64,000 nucleotides of DNA from Pseudonocardia humida (GTDB lineage: Bacteria > Actinomycetota > Actinomycetes > Mycobacteriales > Pseudonocardiaceae). Positions 1-8,719 of the stretch are shown here, piece by piece. Location of the stretch: assembly GCF_023898865.1 (NCBI RefSeq), contig NZ_JAGSOV010000009.1, positions 1-64,000 on the forward strand. The letters are read 5' to 3'. Positions within the stretch are counted from its first letter, which is position 1, and the number at the start of each line of letters is the position of its first letter. The notes under the pieces are model-generated. The model was not told where the DNA came from. It did no database searches and saw nothing but the letters and a program-made list of their open reading frames with translations. The translations under genes were made by a program, and so were the position numbers.

Positions 1-65
1 TACACTCTCGGGGGGGGGTTGGTCCCCCGCCCCACCCCCCCCTTTCGCGGCCCCCCACGGCGGGG

Positions 66-1457
66 TTACTGGGGACGCCAGGGTCCGGTGATCGCGAACA
101 TCGTCCCGGGGGTCTGCACGTTGGCGAACAGCACCTTCTTGTCGTGCGAGTACACCGGCGCGGTGAACTCGCTGCCGTCGACCTCGTTGCGGGCCAGCGG
201 GTAGGCCTCCCCGTCGCCCGAGACCCCGATGAGGTGCTGCACGCCCTCGCCGTCCTCGGCGAGGATCAGCCCGCCCCACGGCGAGACGGTGATGTTGTCG
301 GGCCCGTCGAACGCGCCGTCGGCGTCCGGATCTGGGTTCAGCCCGAACCGCACCTTCAGCGTCAGCGTCGCGGCCCTCGGGTCGTAGAACCACACCTGCC
401 CGTCGTGCGGCACCGGGCTGTCCTCGGCGCGCGCGAAGCTGGTCACGACGTAGGCGCCCCCGTCGCCCCACCACATGCCCTCGAGCTTGCGCCCGCGGGT
501 GACCTGGTCGTCGCCGAACTGCTCGCGGGTCGGCACCGTCGCGGCGTCGCGGTCGGGCACCGGCACCCACTCCACCCGGAAGGTGGTGCCGATCTCGGTG
601 CCGCGGGAGAGGTCGTCGACGTGCGCGCCGTCCTCGGTGCGGCACCTCATCGCGGCGAGCTCGCCGTCGGTGGCGCCGAGGTCGCGCAGCACGCCCTTGC
701 CGCCGCGGAACCCGTCGGGCGCCGCCCACCGGTAGAACAGGCCGTTCGGGCCGGCGGCGTCCTCGGTGAGGTAGAGGTCGAAGGTGTGGGGGTCGACGGC
801 GGCGGCCTCGTGGTCGTAGCGGCCGAACGCCTTCACCGGGGTCGGGTCGGCGTTCGCCTTCCGGTCGAACGGGTCGACCTCGAAGACGTAGCCGTGGTCG
901 CGGGTGGCACCGTCCTCACCGGCCCGGGTGCTGTCCTCCTCGCAGGTCAGCCAGGTCTTCCAGGGCGTGATACCGCCGGCGCAGTTGGTGGAGGTGCCGG
1001 CGATGCCCACGTACTCGTTGAGCCGGGCGCCGTCGTGGTCGGTCTCGACGACGGTGCAGCCGCCGCCCATGGCCGGGTCGTAGGTCAGGCCGGGCAGCGC
1101 CGGCACGGGCACCTCGCCCTGCGCCTCGGCCAGCGCGCCGATCTCGTGGTTGTTGACCAGCACGGTGCCGCGCCCGTGCGGGAAGGCCCCGGTGCCGTCG
1201 TGGGTGCCCGGGGTCGGCTCGCCGGACTCCAGGGTCGTCTTCCCGGCCTCGGTGACGATCCGGTACGTGAAGCCCTTCGGGAGGGCGAGGCGCCCGGCCG
1301 GGTCGGGGAGCAGCGGGCCGTACCCGGGGCCGGCCGGGGCGGCGGCGGCGTTCGGGGCGGTCAGCAGCACCTGCGGGGCGCCGAGCAGCACGACGCCCGC
1401 CACGGTGCCCTGCAGGAATCCGCGGCGCGAGAGTCCCTCGGAGGTGGAGCGGGTCAC
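66..1457 (-). CDS. Tat-exported PhoX-family (DUF839) phosphatase
   Basis: Predicted secreted alkaline phosphatase of the PhoX/DUF839 family, which hydrolyses phosphomonoesters outside the membrane with a bound metal cluster. I start it at a GTG with ACGGAGAG five bases upstream; reading further up to an ATG at 1532 adds 25 residues without a ribosome site. Residues about 10-40 form a twin-arginine signal (SRRGFLQG, then a hydrophobic run ending in Ala-rich sequence), so it should leave the cell folded. The 463-residue product has the Asp/Gly-rich loops of the family, for example LVNNHE, TCEED and PDNITVSPWGG. It is a monocistron facing the window edge. The substrate and metal are inferred from the family only. 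Confidence 0.85.
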   Translation of the reverse strand: MTRSTSEGLSRRGFLQGTVAGVVLLGAPQVLLTAPNAAAAPAGPGYGPLLPDPAGRLALPKGFTYRIVTEAGKTTLESGEPTPGTHDGTGAFPHGRGTVLVNNHEIGALAEAQGEVPVPALPGLTYDPAMGGGCTVVETDHDGARLNEYVGIAGTSTNCAGGITPWKTWLTCEEDSTRAGEDGATRDHGYVFEVDPFDRKANADPTPVKAFGRYDHEAAAVDPHTFDLYLTEDAAGPNGLFYRWAAPDGFRGGKGVLRDLGATDGELAAMRCRTEDGAHVDDLSRGTEIGTTFRVEWVPVPDRDAATVPTREQFGDDQVTRGRKLEGMWWGDGGAYVVTSFARAEDSPVPHDGQVWFYDPRAATLTLKVRFGLNPDPDADGAFDGPDNITVSPWGGLILAEDGEGVQHLIGVSGDGEAYPLARNEVDGSEFTAPVYSHDKKVLFANVQTPGTMFAITGPWRPQ

Positions 1458-1539
1458 GTCATCTCTCCGTCCTGTGGTGGTGCGGTGACGCTGACCGACC
1501 AACGCGACCACGGAGTGAACGGATGCGGGCACCGCGCCG

Positions 1540-2631
1540 TCAGGGAGGCGACCACTCCCCGGTGCCCAGGAAGCGCTCGATCGTGGCGGTGTAGGGCGCC
1601 GGGTCGAGCCCCTTCTCCGCCAGCCACCCGTCGTCGTAGTAGCTGTGGCGGTAGCGGTCGCCGCTGTCGCAGATGAGCGTGACGACGCTGCCCCGCACGC
1701 CCTCCGCGCGCATCCGCGCCACCAGTTGCCAGACGCCCCACAGGTTGGTGCCGGTCGAGCCGCCCGCCCACCGGCCGGTGGTGGCGTGCAGGTGCCGGGC
1801 CGCGGCGACGCTGGCCGCGTCCGGCACGGCGAACATCAGGTCGACCACGCCCGGGACGAAGCTGGGCTCCATCCGGGGGCGGCCGATGCCCTCGATCCGG
1901 GAGGGCATCCCGGTGGCGTAGTCGGCGGCGCCGGTGGCCCAGCCGGGCAGGAACGCCGAGTTCTCCGGGTCGACGACGGCCAGCCGGGTGCGGTGGCGCC
2001 GGTAGCGCACGTAGCGGCCGATGGTGGCCGACGTGCCGCCGGTCCCGGCGCCGACCACGATCCACTCGGGCACCGGGTGCGGTTCCATCGCCAGCTGCTC
2101 GAAGATCGACTCAGCGATGTTGTTGTTGCCCCGCCAGTCGGTGGCGCGCTCGGCGTAGGTGAACTGGTCGAGGTAGTGCCCGCCGCACTCGGCGGCCAGC
2201 CGGGCGGCCTCGGCGTACATCTGCACCCCGTGCTCGACGAAGTGGCAGCGCCCGCCGTACCGGCGCACCAGGGCGATCTTCTCCGGGCTGGTGGAGCGGG
2301 GCATGACGGTGACGAACGGGACCCCGATCAGCCGGGCGAAGTAGGCCTCCGAGACCGCCGTCGACCCGGAGCTGGCCTCGACGACGGTGGTCCCCTCGGT
2401 GATCCACCCGCTGGCCAGGGCGTAGAGGAACAGCGAGCGGGCCAGCCGGTGCTTGAGGCTGCCGGTGGGGTGCACCGACTCGTCCTTGAGGTAGACGTGC
2501 ACGCCCCAGTCCGCGGGGAGCGGGAAGGCGTGCAGGTGGGTGTCGGCGGAGCGGGTGGCGTCGGCCTCGACCCGCCGCATCGCCTCGATCACCCAGTCGC
2601 GCGTCTCCCCGCCATCCCCGCCGCCGTTCAC
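1540..2631 (-). CDS. PLP-dependent cysteine synthase-like enzyme, probably Cds1-type L-cysteine desulfhydrase
   Basis: Fold-type II PLP enzyme of the cysteine synthase/CBS family. The PLP lysine is Lys60 in [12 protein letters not shown]; the phosphate-binding loop is GAGTGGT near residue 190 and the substrate loop is [15 protein letters not shown]. The [11 protein letters not shown] signature and 363-residue length resemble the mycobacterial Cds1 protein, which breaks cysteine down to pyruvate, ammonia and sulfide, rather than the CysK/CysM biosynthetic enzymes (compare the true CysM at 27867). It starts at GTG, with GAAGG just upstream. It lies 20 bases after the aldo/keto reductase on the same strand and may be co-transcribed with it. 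The exact reaction is inferred from family resemblance. Confidence 0.75.
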   Translation of the reverse strand: MNGGGDGGETRDWVIEAMRRVEADATRSADTHLHAFPLPADWGVHVYLKDESVHPTGSLKHRLARSLFLYALASGWITEGTTVVEASSGSTAVSEAYFARLIGVPFVTVMPRSTSPEKIALVRRYGGRCHFVEHGVQMYAEAARLAAECGGHYLDQFTYAERATDWRGNNNIAESIFEQLAMEPHPVPEWIVVGAGTGGTSATIGRYVRYRRHRTRLAVVDPENSAFLPGWATGAADYATGMPSRIEGIGRPRMEPSFVPGVVDLMFAVPDAASVAAARHLHATTGRWAGGSTGTNLWGVWQLVARMRAEGVRGSVVTLICDSGDRYRHSYYDDGWLAEKGLDPAPYTATIERFLGTGEWSPP

Positions 2632-2651
2632 GCCTTCACGCTAGCCGCGCG

Positions 2652-3590
2652 TCAGACCGGCGCGTCGAGGCGGGCGAGCAGCTCCGGGGCCAGCTCCAAC
2701 CGCACGCCCTCCAGCGCGCTGTCGAGCTGGTCGAGCTTGCTGCCGCCGAGGATCGGGCGGACGCCGTGGGCGAGCAGCCAGGCCAGCACGACCCGGCCGC
2801 GCGGCACCCCCAGCTCGGCGGCCGCCTTGTCCAGCTCGGCCAGCCTGCGGGTGCTGGCGGGGTGGTCGTAGACCTCGGGGACCTCCTTGTCGGGGTTGTC
2901 GTAGGCCCCGCTCAGCAGCGGTGTGTAGGCCCAGACCTCGATGCCGTGCTCGGTGGCGTAGTCGCGCTGCTCGTCGCCCAGCACGCCGAACGGTTGCACG
3001 TTGCCGGGCGGCTGCGTCCCCGGCCGGGGCCGCAGGTAGGTGGCGCTGAGCTGGAAGGCGTCGATCGGGACCGTGCCGGTGTCCAGGGCGTGCCTGCGGG
3101 CCCGCTCGACGCGCCACGCGGGGTGGTTGGAGGCGCCGACGCGGCGCACCGACCCGTCGGCCACGAGCTCGGCCAGTGCGTCGACGGTGCGCTCGATCGG
3201 CACCGTGCGGTCCTCCTGGTGCAGCCACAGCAGGTCGACGCGGTCGACGCCGAGGCGGCGCAGGCTGCCGGCGAACGCCTCGCGCACGGCCCGCGGCGAG
3301 AGCCCCGCGCGCTGCGCGGGCCAGCTGCCCGGCCAGCGCGGCTCGGCGCCGAGCTTGGTGGCGATGCGCACCCGGTCGCGGACGCCCGGACGGGCGGCGA
3401 GCCAGCGGCCGAGCAGGGCCTCGCTATCGCCTCCGTGGCCGGACCCGCTGGCCCAGAAGGAGTAGCAGTCGGCGGTGTCGATCCACACCCCACCGGCCTC
3501 GACGAACCGGTCGAGCAGGGCGAAGGAGGTCTTCTCGTCGATCGTGGTCCCGAACATCATGGCGCCGAGCACCAGGGGCGAAGCGGTCAT
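2652..3590 (-). CDS. Aldo/keto reductase
   Basis: NAD(P)H-dependent oxidoreductase with the TIM-barrel aldo/keto reductase fold, 312 residues. The catalytic tetrad can be followed: Asp and Tyr in WIDTADCYSFW, Lys in IATKLG, and His in WLHQED; the cofactor end is seen in IEVWAYTPLLSGAY and PILGGSK. The ATG at 3590 is the first good start and removes a long spurious N-terminal extension. It is divergent from the MerR gene across a 57-base gap holding a perfect MerR-type palindrome, so it is a likely MerR target. The substrate is unknown; sugars or reactive aldehydes are typical for the family. Confidence 0.85.
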   Translation of the reverse strand: MTASPLVLGAMMFGTTIDEKTSFALLDRFVEAGGVWIDTADCYSFWASGSGHGGDSEALLGRWLAARPGVRDRVRIATKLGAEPRWPGSWPAQRAGLSPRAVREAFAGSLRRLGVDRVDLLWLHQEDRTVPIERTVDALAELVADGSVRRVGASNHPAWRVERARRHALDTGTVPIDAFQLSATYLRPRPGTQPPGNVQPFGVLGDEQRDYATEHGIEVWAYTPLLSGAYDNPDKEVPEVYDHPASTRRLAELDKAAAELGVPRGRVVLAWLLAHGVRPILGGSKLDQLDSALEGVRLELAPELLARLDAPV

Positions 3591-3607
3591 GCCACCAACT
3601 CTGCGAT

Positions 3608-3623
3608 CTGGAGCGCGCTCCAG
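3608..3623. promoter_or_regulatory. Candidate MerR operator
   Basis: A perfect 16-base palindrome, CTGGAGCGCGCTCCAG, sits between the divergent aldo/keto reductase and MerR genes. MerR-family regulators bind such dyads between spaced-out -35 and -10 elements. The position 25 bases before the MerR GTG suggests control of both genes. Binding is inferred. Confidence 0.65.
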
Positions 3624-3647
3624 GTCAAGCGCGGCAGAATCCGTGCG

Positions 3648-4037
3648 GTGACGACCTACACGCCGGCCGAGGCCGCTCGGCTGTCCGGGTTCAGCATCGA
3701 CACGCTGCGCTACTACGAGCGGGAGGGCATCCTCTCGCCGGTCGCCCGCACGGCAGGCGGACGGCGCCGCTACAGCGAGGAGGACATCGGCCGGCTGGGG
3801 TTCCTGCGCTGCCTGCGCGACACCGGCATGCCGATCGCGCAGCTGCGCCGATACGGCGAGCTGTCGCTCGACGGGTCGACCGTGCCGGAGCGGGTGGCGC
3901 TGCTGGAGGAGCACGAGGCCGTGGTCGCGGCGGCGATCGAGGAGCTGCACGCCCAGCGGGCCCGGCTGCGCGAGAAGCTCGCCTGGTACCGCGCCGAGAT
4001 GGCCGCCGACGAGCGGCCGGCCGTGCCGTCCCGGTAG
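3648..4037 (+). CDS. MerR-family transcriptional regulator
   Basis: 129-residue DNA-binding regulator. Residues 1-70 are the MerR winged helix-turn-helix: YTPAEAARLSGFSIDTLRYY followed by EREGILSP and RRRYSEEDIGRLGFLRCLRD. Residues 80-120 form the antiparallel dimerisation coiled coil (VALLEEHEAVVAAAIEELHAQ...). There is no cysteine cluster for a metal, so it is closer to the aldehyde- or drug-sensing MerR regulators than to the metal sensors. It starts at a GTG 25 bases after the palindrome and diverges from the aldo/keto reductase, its most likely target. The effector is unknown. Confidence 0.9.
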   Translation: MTTYTPAEAARLSGFSIDTLRYYEREGILSPVARTAGGRRRYSEEDIGRLGFLRCLRDTGMPIAQLRRYGELSLDGSTVPERVALLEEHEAVVAAAIEELHAQRARLREKLAWYRAEMAADERPAVPSR

Positions 4038-4199
4038 CCGGCCGGGCGTGCCGCTCCGTCCGATGAACGGCAGTCGGGCGAGGGCCACCCGGGTGGGTGA
4101 GCCGGCGGACGCGCCGCCGGGCGCCCCCGTGCGCACCTCTCGGCGACGGCGCCCGCCTGGAGTGGCAGTGCCGGAGACCAGGCCCTACCGTGTGCGTCG

Positions 4200-4610
4200 A
4201 TGTCCGAGACCCGTGAGACCCCGCAGCCCGAGCCGTCGTCGATCCGGCGCGGGAGCGACGTCGACGACCAGATCACGCTCTCGACCACCACCCCGTCGCC
4301 GGGGAAGGTCGTGCTCGAGGTCGGCGGTGAAGTCGACATGCTCACGTCCCCGCAGCTGCGGGCCGCCGTGCTGGAGCAGTTCGAGACCGAGGGCGTCGGC
4401 ACCGTCGTCCTGGTCCTGGACGGCGTCACGTTCCTGGGCACCAGCGGCCTCGCCGTGCTCATCGAGGTCCGCGAGGCCGCCCAGACGGCCGGCAGCGACC
4501 TCCGGCTCGTGTGCACGGCCCGGCGCGTGCTGCGCCCGCTGACGATCGCCGGTCTGGTGCCGCTGTTCAACGTGCACGACACGCTCGAGCAGGCGCTCGC
4601 CGCGGAGTGA
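4200..4610 (+). CDS. STAS-domain anti-sigma factor antagonist (RsbV-like)
   Basis: 136-residue anti-anti-sigma factor. The STAS fold spans about residues 25-130, with the conserved strand VVLVLDGVTFLGTSGLAVL; the Ser in TSG is the usual phosphorylation site of the cognate kinase (RsbW type). Dephosphorylated forms bind the anti-sigma factor and free the sigma factor. It stands alone, with no kinase beside it, but is a clear paralogue of the STAS gene at 8720 (shared FL.(S)SGLAVLI core, TAR.V.RPL..I), so the two may compete for the same RsbW at 9202. No obvious Shine-Dalgarno precedes its ATG. The partner is inferred. Confidence 0.85.
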   Translation: MSETRETPQPEPSSIRRGSDVDDQITLSTTTPSPGKVVLEVGGEVDMLTSPQLRAAVLEQFETEGVGTVVLVLDGVTFLGTSGLAVLIEVREAAQTAGSDLRLVCTARRVLRPLTIAGLVPLFNVHDTLEQALAAE

Positions 4611-4613
4611 GCA

Positions 4614-4629
4614 TGTGACGTGCGTCACA
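4614..4629. promoter_or_regulatory. Perfect CRP/GlxR-type binding site
   Basis: TGTGACGTGCGTCACA matches the CRP-family consensus TGTGA-N6-TCACA exactly, and the symmetry extends one base on each side. It begins 3 bases after the stop of the STAS gene and lies about 250 bases before the WhiB gene, in a 267-base gap with no other gene. In mycobacteria cAMP-CRP controls a whiB promoter, so control of the whiB here is a reasonable inference. Confidence 0.6.
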
Positions 4630-4877
4630 TATCGGCCCCGGATCGTCTTCGGTCCGGCGCCCGATGAGTGGCTGCGCCCACCCGCTCCACCGCTCTGACC
4701 AGTAACGACGCCCTCACCGCCGCAGTAGTCGACCGGCGGTGGGGGCGTCGTGCCGTCCGCCCACCCCGACCCGGAGCGCGGAGCGATGTGGATCCGGGCG
4801 ACGTCCGAGTTTGACCCCCGTGACCCCCGGGAACCAGCACCTCGACCGCCCGCTCGGCCGGGCACGAAAGACTAGGG

Positions 4878-5177
4878 GTGACGATGAGCGACGTTTCGCG
4901 GCTTCCCGGGCCGATGGATCACGCGTGGCAGTGGCAACGTCTCGGCTCGTGCCGCGGCATGGACAGCGCGGTGTTCTTCCACCCCGACGGGGAGCGCAAC
5001 CCGTCGCGCGCCCGGCGCACGGCGCAGGCCAAGGAGGTCTGCCGGCGGTGCCCGGTGATGGACATGTGCCGCGAGTTCGCCCTGCAGACCCGTGAGCCGT
5101 TCGGCGTCTGGGGCGGGCTGGCCGAGGCCGAGCGCCGGATCATCCTGGAGCAGCGCGGCATCCCGATGGCCAGCTGA
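4878..5177 (+). CDS. whiB3: WhiB3/WhiD-type iron-sulfur transcription factor
   Basis: 99-residue WhiB-family protein. The four [4Fe-4S] ligands are Cys25, Cys55, Cys58 and Cys64 (the last three in CRRCPVMDMC), followed by the GVWGG beta-turn at 76-80 and a basic tail. The N-terminal part, with LPGP, WQW, CRGMD and FFHPDGER, is the pattern of mycobacterial WhiB3 and Streptomyces WhiD rather than WhiB1, B2 or B4. WhiB proteins bind the primary sigma factor and respond to redox or NO; WhiD acts late in sporulation. Translation can start at GTG 4878 or ATG 4884. A CRP-type site lies upstream and a strong hairpin follows. Confidence 0.9.
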   Translation: MTMSDVSRLPGPMDHAWQWQRLGSCRGMDSAVFFHPDGERNPSRARRTAQAKEVCRRCPVMDMCREFALQTREPFGVWGGLAEAERRIILEQRGIPMAS

Positions 5178-5198
5178 GCCGACGACGCGACGACGTCC

Positions 5199-5255
5199 CA
5201 CGCGGAGGCCGTCCGGGCCGTGGTGGATCACCACCGCCCGGACGGCCTCCGCGTG
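5199..5255. terminator. Bidirectional hairpin terminator
   Basis: Two perfectly complementary 20-base arms (5199-5218 and 5236-5255) flank a 17-base loop that can itself form a small hairpin. It lies between the converging whiB gene and the minus-strand hypothetical gene, the place expected for a shared terminator. No U-tract follows, which is usual in this GC range. Confidence 0.7.
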
Positions 5256-5296
5256 CGTCTGCCGGTCCGACCGGTCAGCGGGTGATCAGCTGGTGA

Positions 5297-5953
5297 TCAG
5301 CTGGTGACGACGGCCCCGCACAGGTCGCGCGAGCCGAAGCGCAGCAGCGGCAGCCCGTAGACCCGCGCCACCCGCTGCGCCGCCCGGCCGGCCACCGCCG
5401 CACCGCCGCCGGCCGCGGGCGCCAGGCAGACCACACCGGGCTCCGGATCGAACCCGATCAGCTCGCTCAGCGCGGCCACCAGGTCGTCCTCCGCGTGGCC
5501 CGGCAGCGGGAGGTCCAGCGCGAGCCGGTGCACGCGCAGGCCCGGCACGTCCAGGTCGTCGATCACCACCGACGTGGGCAGCTCCAGCTCCTGCTCGGCG
5601 GCGGCGTGCTGGTCGAGCTCGACCGGCGGCAGGTCGTCGACGTGCACGGGCGGTGGCAGCGGGATGCGCACGGGCGTCAGCCGCGGCTCGTCCGTCGCCA
5701 CCAGCAGGTCGGCGCTCGGGAACCCGCGCAGGATCCGGGTCAGGTCGGACCCGGGCCGCAGCAGCTCCTCGGCGCTGAGCGCCACGGCCACGATCCGGCG
5801 CTCGTCGGTGGCGGCGACCGGTGGCGCCGATGGCGGGACCGGCACCGTGGCCGGTACCGGCACGGGCATCCGGACCCGGCCGCTCGCCGGATCGCCGGGC
5901 GGATCCCGGCCATCCGGGATGTCGGCCGTGAACTCGGTCGGTACTGCGGACAT
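5297..5953 (-). CDS. Hypothetical protein, Pro-rich N-terminus
   Basis: I do not recognise this 218-residue protein. The start is set at the ATG with GGGGGA eight bases upstream; a longer frame to 6007 has no ribosome site. Residues 1-50 are Pro/Ala/Val-rich and look disordered (RMPVPVPATVPVPPSAPP). The rest alternates acidic and hydrophobic stretches suggestive of a soluble alpha/beta fold, with two similar-looking halves: IVAVALSAEELL.. and VVIDDLDVPGL... . No membrane segment or catalytic motif is evident. It ends in the shared terminator with whiB, and its promoter should lie in the 328-base gap upstream. Confidence 0.6.
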   Translation of the reverse strand: MSAVPTEFTADIPDGRDPPGDPASGRVRMPVPVPATVPVPPSAPPVAATDERRIVAVALSAEELLRPGSDLTRILRGFPSADLLVATDEPRLTPVRIPLPPPVHVDDLPPVELDQHAAAEQELELPTSVVIDDLDVPGLRVHRLALDLPLPGHAEDDLVAALSELIGFDPEPGVVCLAPAAGGGAAVAGRAAQRVARVYGLPLLRFGSRDLCGAVVTS

Positions 5954-6281
5954 CGTCAACGTCCCCCACAACGCGAAAGCCCGGCCCCCTGGCCGCTTTG
6001 GCTCCATGTAACAGTGAACCGGGTCGAGCCGATGCTGATCCTCATCCGGGCCCCCCGAACGCCGAGCGGGCGAAGACCATCCGTGAGCGGCGATCAGCCC
6101 AGGGTGGCCGCCGTTCGGTCGTACAGTCCGTCCATCGTGGAGTGCCGCTCACGGCATCAGCACTGGTCACGGAGGCGCAACGGCGTCCGGACGCTGCCGT
6201 ACGACCGAACGGTTCCGGCCGGCCGGGCGTGGCCGGATGTTCATCACCCGTTCAGGTGGACGGCCGATCGGCGCCGGGCGT
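5954..6281. other. Gene-free gap with a spaced 14-base inverted repeat
   Basis: No convincing gene lies between the hypothetical gene (start 5953) and the 3' end of the phosphatase gene (6282), both on the minus strand. The gap holds two perfectly complementary 14-base arms, CCGTTCGGTCGTAC at 6111-6124 and its reverse complement at 6199-6212, 74 bases apart. They could bracket an RNA structure or be two operator sites. Confidence 0.5.
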
Positions 6282-8525
6282 TCAGTGCCGGTCGTCGAGG
6301 CGCACGGCCAGCAGCGCCACGTCGTCGCGCAGCTCGGTGGGAGTGCACACCCGCAGCACCTGCTCCACGACGTCCTCGGCGTCGGCGCCCACGGGCATCC
6401 CGGCCACGGTGCGCTCCATCAGCTCGGTGCGCTCGTCGGCGTCCTCGCCCGCGGCGTCGGTCAGGCCGTCGGTGTAGAGGACGAGCGTCGAGCCCGGGGG
6501 CATCCGCACCGCCGCGTCCTCGCGCCCGTCCCCGGCGCGCCTGCCCAGCCGCGGCACGGCGCCGATCATCGGCGAGCGGTGCTCGTCGAGGCGCACGAGC
6601 TTGCCGTCGGGCTGCAGCAGCAGCGGCGTGGGGTGGCCGGCGTTCGCGTAGCGCAGCAACCGCACGCCGTCCTCGTCGGCGGGCTCGATGCGCGCGTACA
6701 CGGCGGTGGCCATGGCCGCCATCTCCAGGCCCTGCACCAGCTGGTCGCAGCGGTCCAGGACCAGCCCGGGCGGGGCGCCGTCCCAGGCGTAGGAACGCAG
6801 CACGGCGCGCAGCTGGCCCATCGCCGCGGCGGCCCGCAGGTCGTGGCCCACGACGTCGCCGACCGCGATGCCGACCGCCCCGTCGGGCAGGTTGAGCGCG
6901 TCGTACCAGTCGCCGCCGACCTGGTTGCCGTCGACGCCGACGAGGTAGCGGGCGGCGAGCCGGATGCCCTCGATCCGCGGCACCGCGGGCAGCAGGCTGC
7001 GCTGCAACGTGGCCGCCGCGGCGTGCTCCACCTCGTAGAGGCGGGCGTTGTCCACGGTCAGCCCGGCCCGTCCGGCGAGGTCGGTGGCCAGGTGCAGGTC
7101 GGCGGAGGTGTAGCGGCGGCCGTAGGGCTGCTGGGTGGCCAGGGTCAGTGCGCCGAGCACCCGGCCGCGGGCCCGCATCGGCACCACCATCACCGACTTG
7201 AGCCGCAGCCGGTCGTAGACCGCGGCCGCGCCCGGGTCGTCCGGGTAGCGGTCGGCACCGCGCTCGGGCAGCTCCGGCATCAGCACCGGGTCGGCGCCGC
7301 CCAGCACCGCGCCGGTGTCCGACCCGCGCCCGACCCGGTAGTCGCGCAGCTCGCCCAGCTCGCGCAGCGCCTCCTCGTCGGCCCCCTCCCGACCGGCCAC
7401 CGCCAGCCGCTGGGTGGCGCCCGCGCCGGGCCGGTCGAGCAGGTCGACGGCGCACAGGTCGGCCAGCTGGGGCACCAGCGCGCCGGCCAGGCGGGCGCAG
7501 GCGTCGGCGACGTCGAGGGCCCCGGTCATCTGGGTGGTGGCCTCGGCCAGCAGGCGCAGCTCGCTGCGCGCCTGCTCGGCCTCGGCCAGCGCGGCGCGCC
7601 GCTCCTGCTCGACCATCACCCGCTCGGTGACGTCGTTCTGCACGCCGACGAAGTTGACCAGCTCCCCGGCGCCGTCGAAGACCGGCGTGATCGCGACCTG
7701 GTTCCAGAAGGCGGTGCCGTCCTTGCGGTAGTTCAGCAGCACCTCGGTGATCGGCTCGCGGCGGCGCAGCGCGGCGGTGATCCGGGCGACCGTCCCCCGA
7801 TCGGTGTTCGGGCCCTGCAGCAGCCGGCAGTTCCGCCCGTTGACGTCGTCCATGGAGTACCCGGTGAGCTTGGTGAACGACGGGTTCACCCAGACCAGCG
7901 GGTCGTCGGCCTGGCGGGGGTCGGTGATGGTGAACGACATGTCGGTCGCCACCACGGCCCGGTCGCGCAGCACCTCCAGGCGCCTGCGGTCGGCGTGCTC
8001 GGTGCCCGCGAGCTGCAGGAACACCAGCAGCGCTCGCCGCTCCAGCGCGGCCGCGGCCGCGGCGGCCGGGGTGTCGTCGGCCACCCCGGCCAGCCCGAAC
8101 CCGGTGGCCCACAGCAACCTGCCCTCGCTGGCCTCGCGCTGCTCGGTGGTGGCCGTGGAGCCGCGGCGGGCGGCGTCGCGCACGGCCACCGGCTCGCCGG
8201 CCACCGGGACGCCGCGGGCCACCAGCGACAGCGGCGAGCGCGACTCGCTCATCCGCTGGCCGCCCAGGTCGGTCAGGCCCGCCGCGTCGCCCCAGTCGTC
8301 GATGTCGACCGGCAGCCGGACGCGGTCGCCGGTGAGCTCCATCGCCGCCGCGTTGGCGTAGACCACGCTGCGGGTGTCCAGGTCGATCACCAGCACCGCG
8401 GCCGGCGCCCCGTGCAGGACCCTCGGCAGGTCGGTCCCGACCGCGCGGGCCGCGCCGTCCAACGCCATCTCCGCCAGGCCGGGCCCGTCCTCGGGGACCG
8501 CAGCGACAGGTGCACCATCCGCCAC
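6282..8525 (-). CDS. PAS-LOV-GAF-PP2C (SpoIIE/RsbU-type) blue-light-type phosphatase
   Basis: 747-residue sensor phosphatase predicted to dephosphorylate an RsbV-type STAS protein. Domains: a PAS-like region at about 30-110; a LOV domain at about 190-305 with the photo-adduct cysteine Cys233 in GRNCRLLQGPN, flavin-contact residues in NYRKDGTAFWNQ and Gln296 in FVGVQNDVTE; a helical linker; a GAF domain at about 325-495; and a metal-dependent PP2C/SpoIIE phosphatase at about 505-745 with GGDWYDA, VGDVVGHD, YTDGLTD and DDVALLAV. LOV family knowledge says FMN forms a cysteinyl adduct under blue light. It is divergent from RsbV (8720), with RsbW and SigF next, so it should be the input of that partner switch. 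Light as the signal is inferred from the motifs. Confidence 0.93.
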   Translation of the reverse strand: MADGAPVAAVPEDGPGLAEMALDGAARAVGTDLPRVLHGAPAAVLVIDLDTRSVVYANAAAMELTGDRVRLPVDIDDWGDAAGLTDLGGQRMSESRSPLSLVARGVPVAGEPVAVRDAARRGSTATTEQREASEGRLLWATGFGLAGVADDTPAAAAAAALERRALLVFLQLAGTEHADRRRLEVLRDRAVVATDMSFTITDPRQADDPLVWVNPSFTKLTGYSMDDVNGRNCRLLQGPNTDRGTVARITAALRRREPITEVLLNYRKDGTAFWNQVAITPVFDGAGELVNFVGVQNDVTERVMVEQERRAALAEAEQARSELRLLAEATTQMTGALDVADACARLAGALVPQLADLCAVDLLDRPGAGATQRLAVAGREGADEEALRELGELRDYRVGRGSDTGAVLGGADPVLMPELPERGADRYPDDPGAAAVYDRLRLKSVMVVPMRARGRVLGALTLATQQPYGRRYTSADLHLATDLAGRAGLTVDNARLYEVEHAAAATLQRSLLPAVPRIEGIRLAARYLVGVDGNQVGGDWYDALNLPDGAVGIAVGDVVGHDLRAAAAMGQLRAVLRSYAWDGAPPGLVLDRCDQLVQGLEMAAMATAVYARIEPADEDGVRLLRYANAGHPTPLLLQPDGKLVRLDEHRSPMIGAVPRLGRRAGDGREDAAVRMPPGSTLVLYTDGLTDAAGEDADERTELMERTVAGMPVGADAEDVVEQVLRVCTPTELRDDVALLAVRLDDRH

Positions 8526-8719
8526 CCGAGCAGCCTAGAGCCCACGCCCCACCGTCGCGCCCCCGTGACCCGCGGAACCGAACTCGTCGGTAAGCTCGCA
8601 CGCCGACACGGTTCAGAAGCAGCCGTACCAGTCCGGGCCCACCGGATCACCCCGGCCGGACCGTGCCCAGGTGCGTTCCCGCGGCCGAGCCCGCCCTGAC
8701 CGTGCCGGAGGCAAGATCG

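Noticed and set aside
1..65. G- and C-homopolymer stretch at the window edge as a promoter or repeat
   Set aside because: Only short homopolymer runs downstream of the PhoX stop; no pattern that I can support.
6237..8699. An 820-codon plus-strand frame opposite the LOV phosphatase
   Set aside because: Its product is Gly/His/Val-rich without motifs; the minus-strand frame carries LOV, GAF and PP2C motifs. GC shadow.
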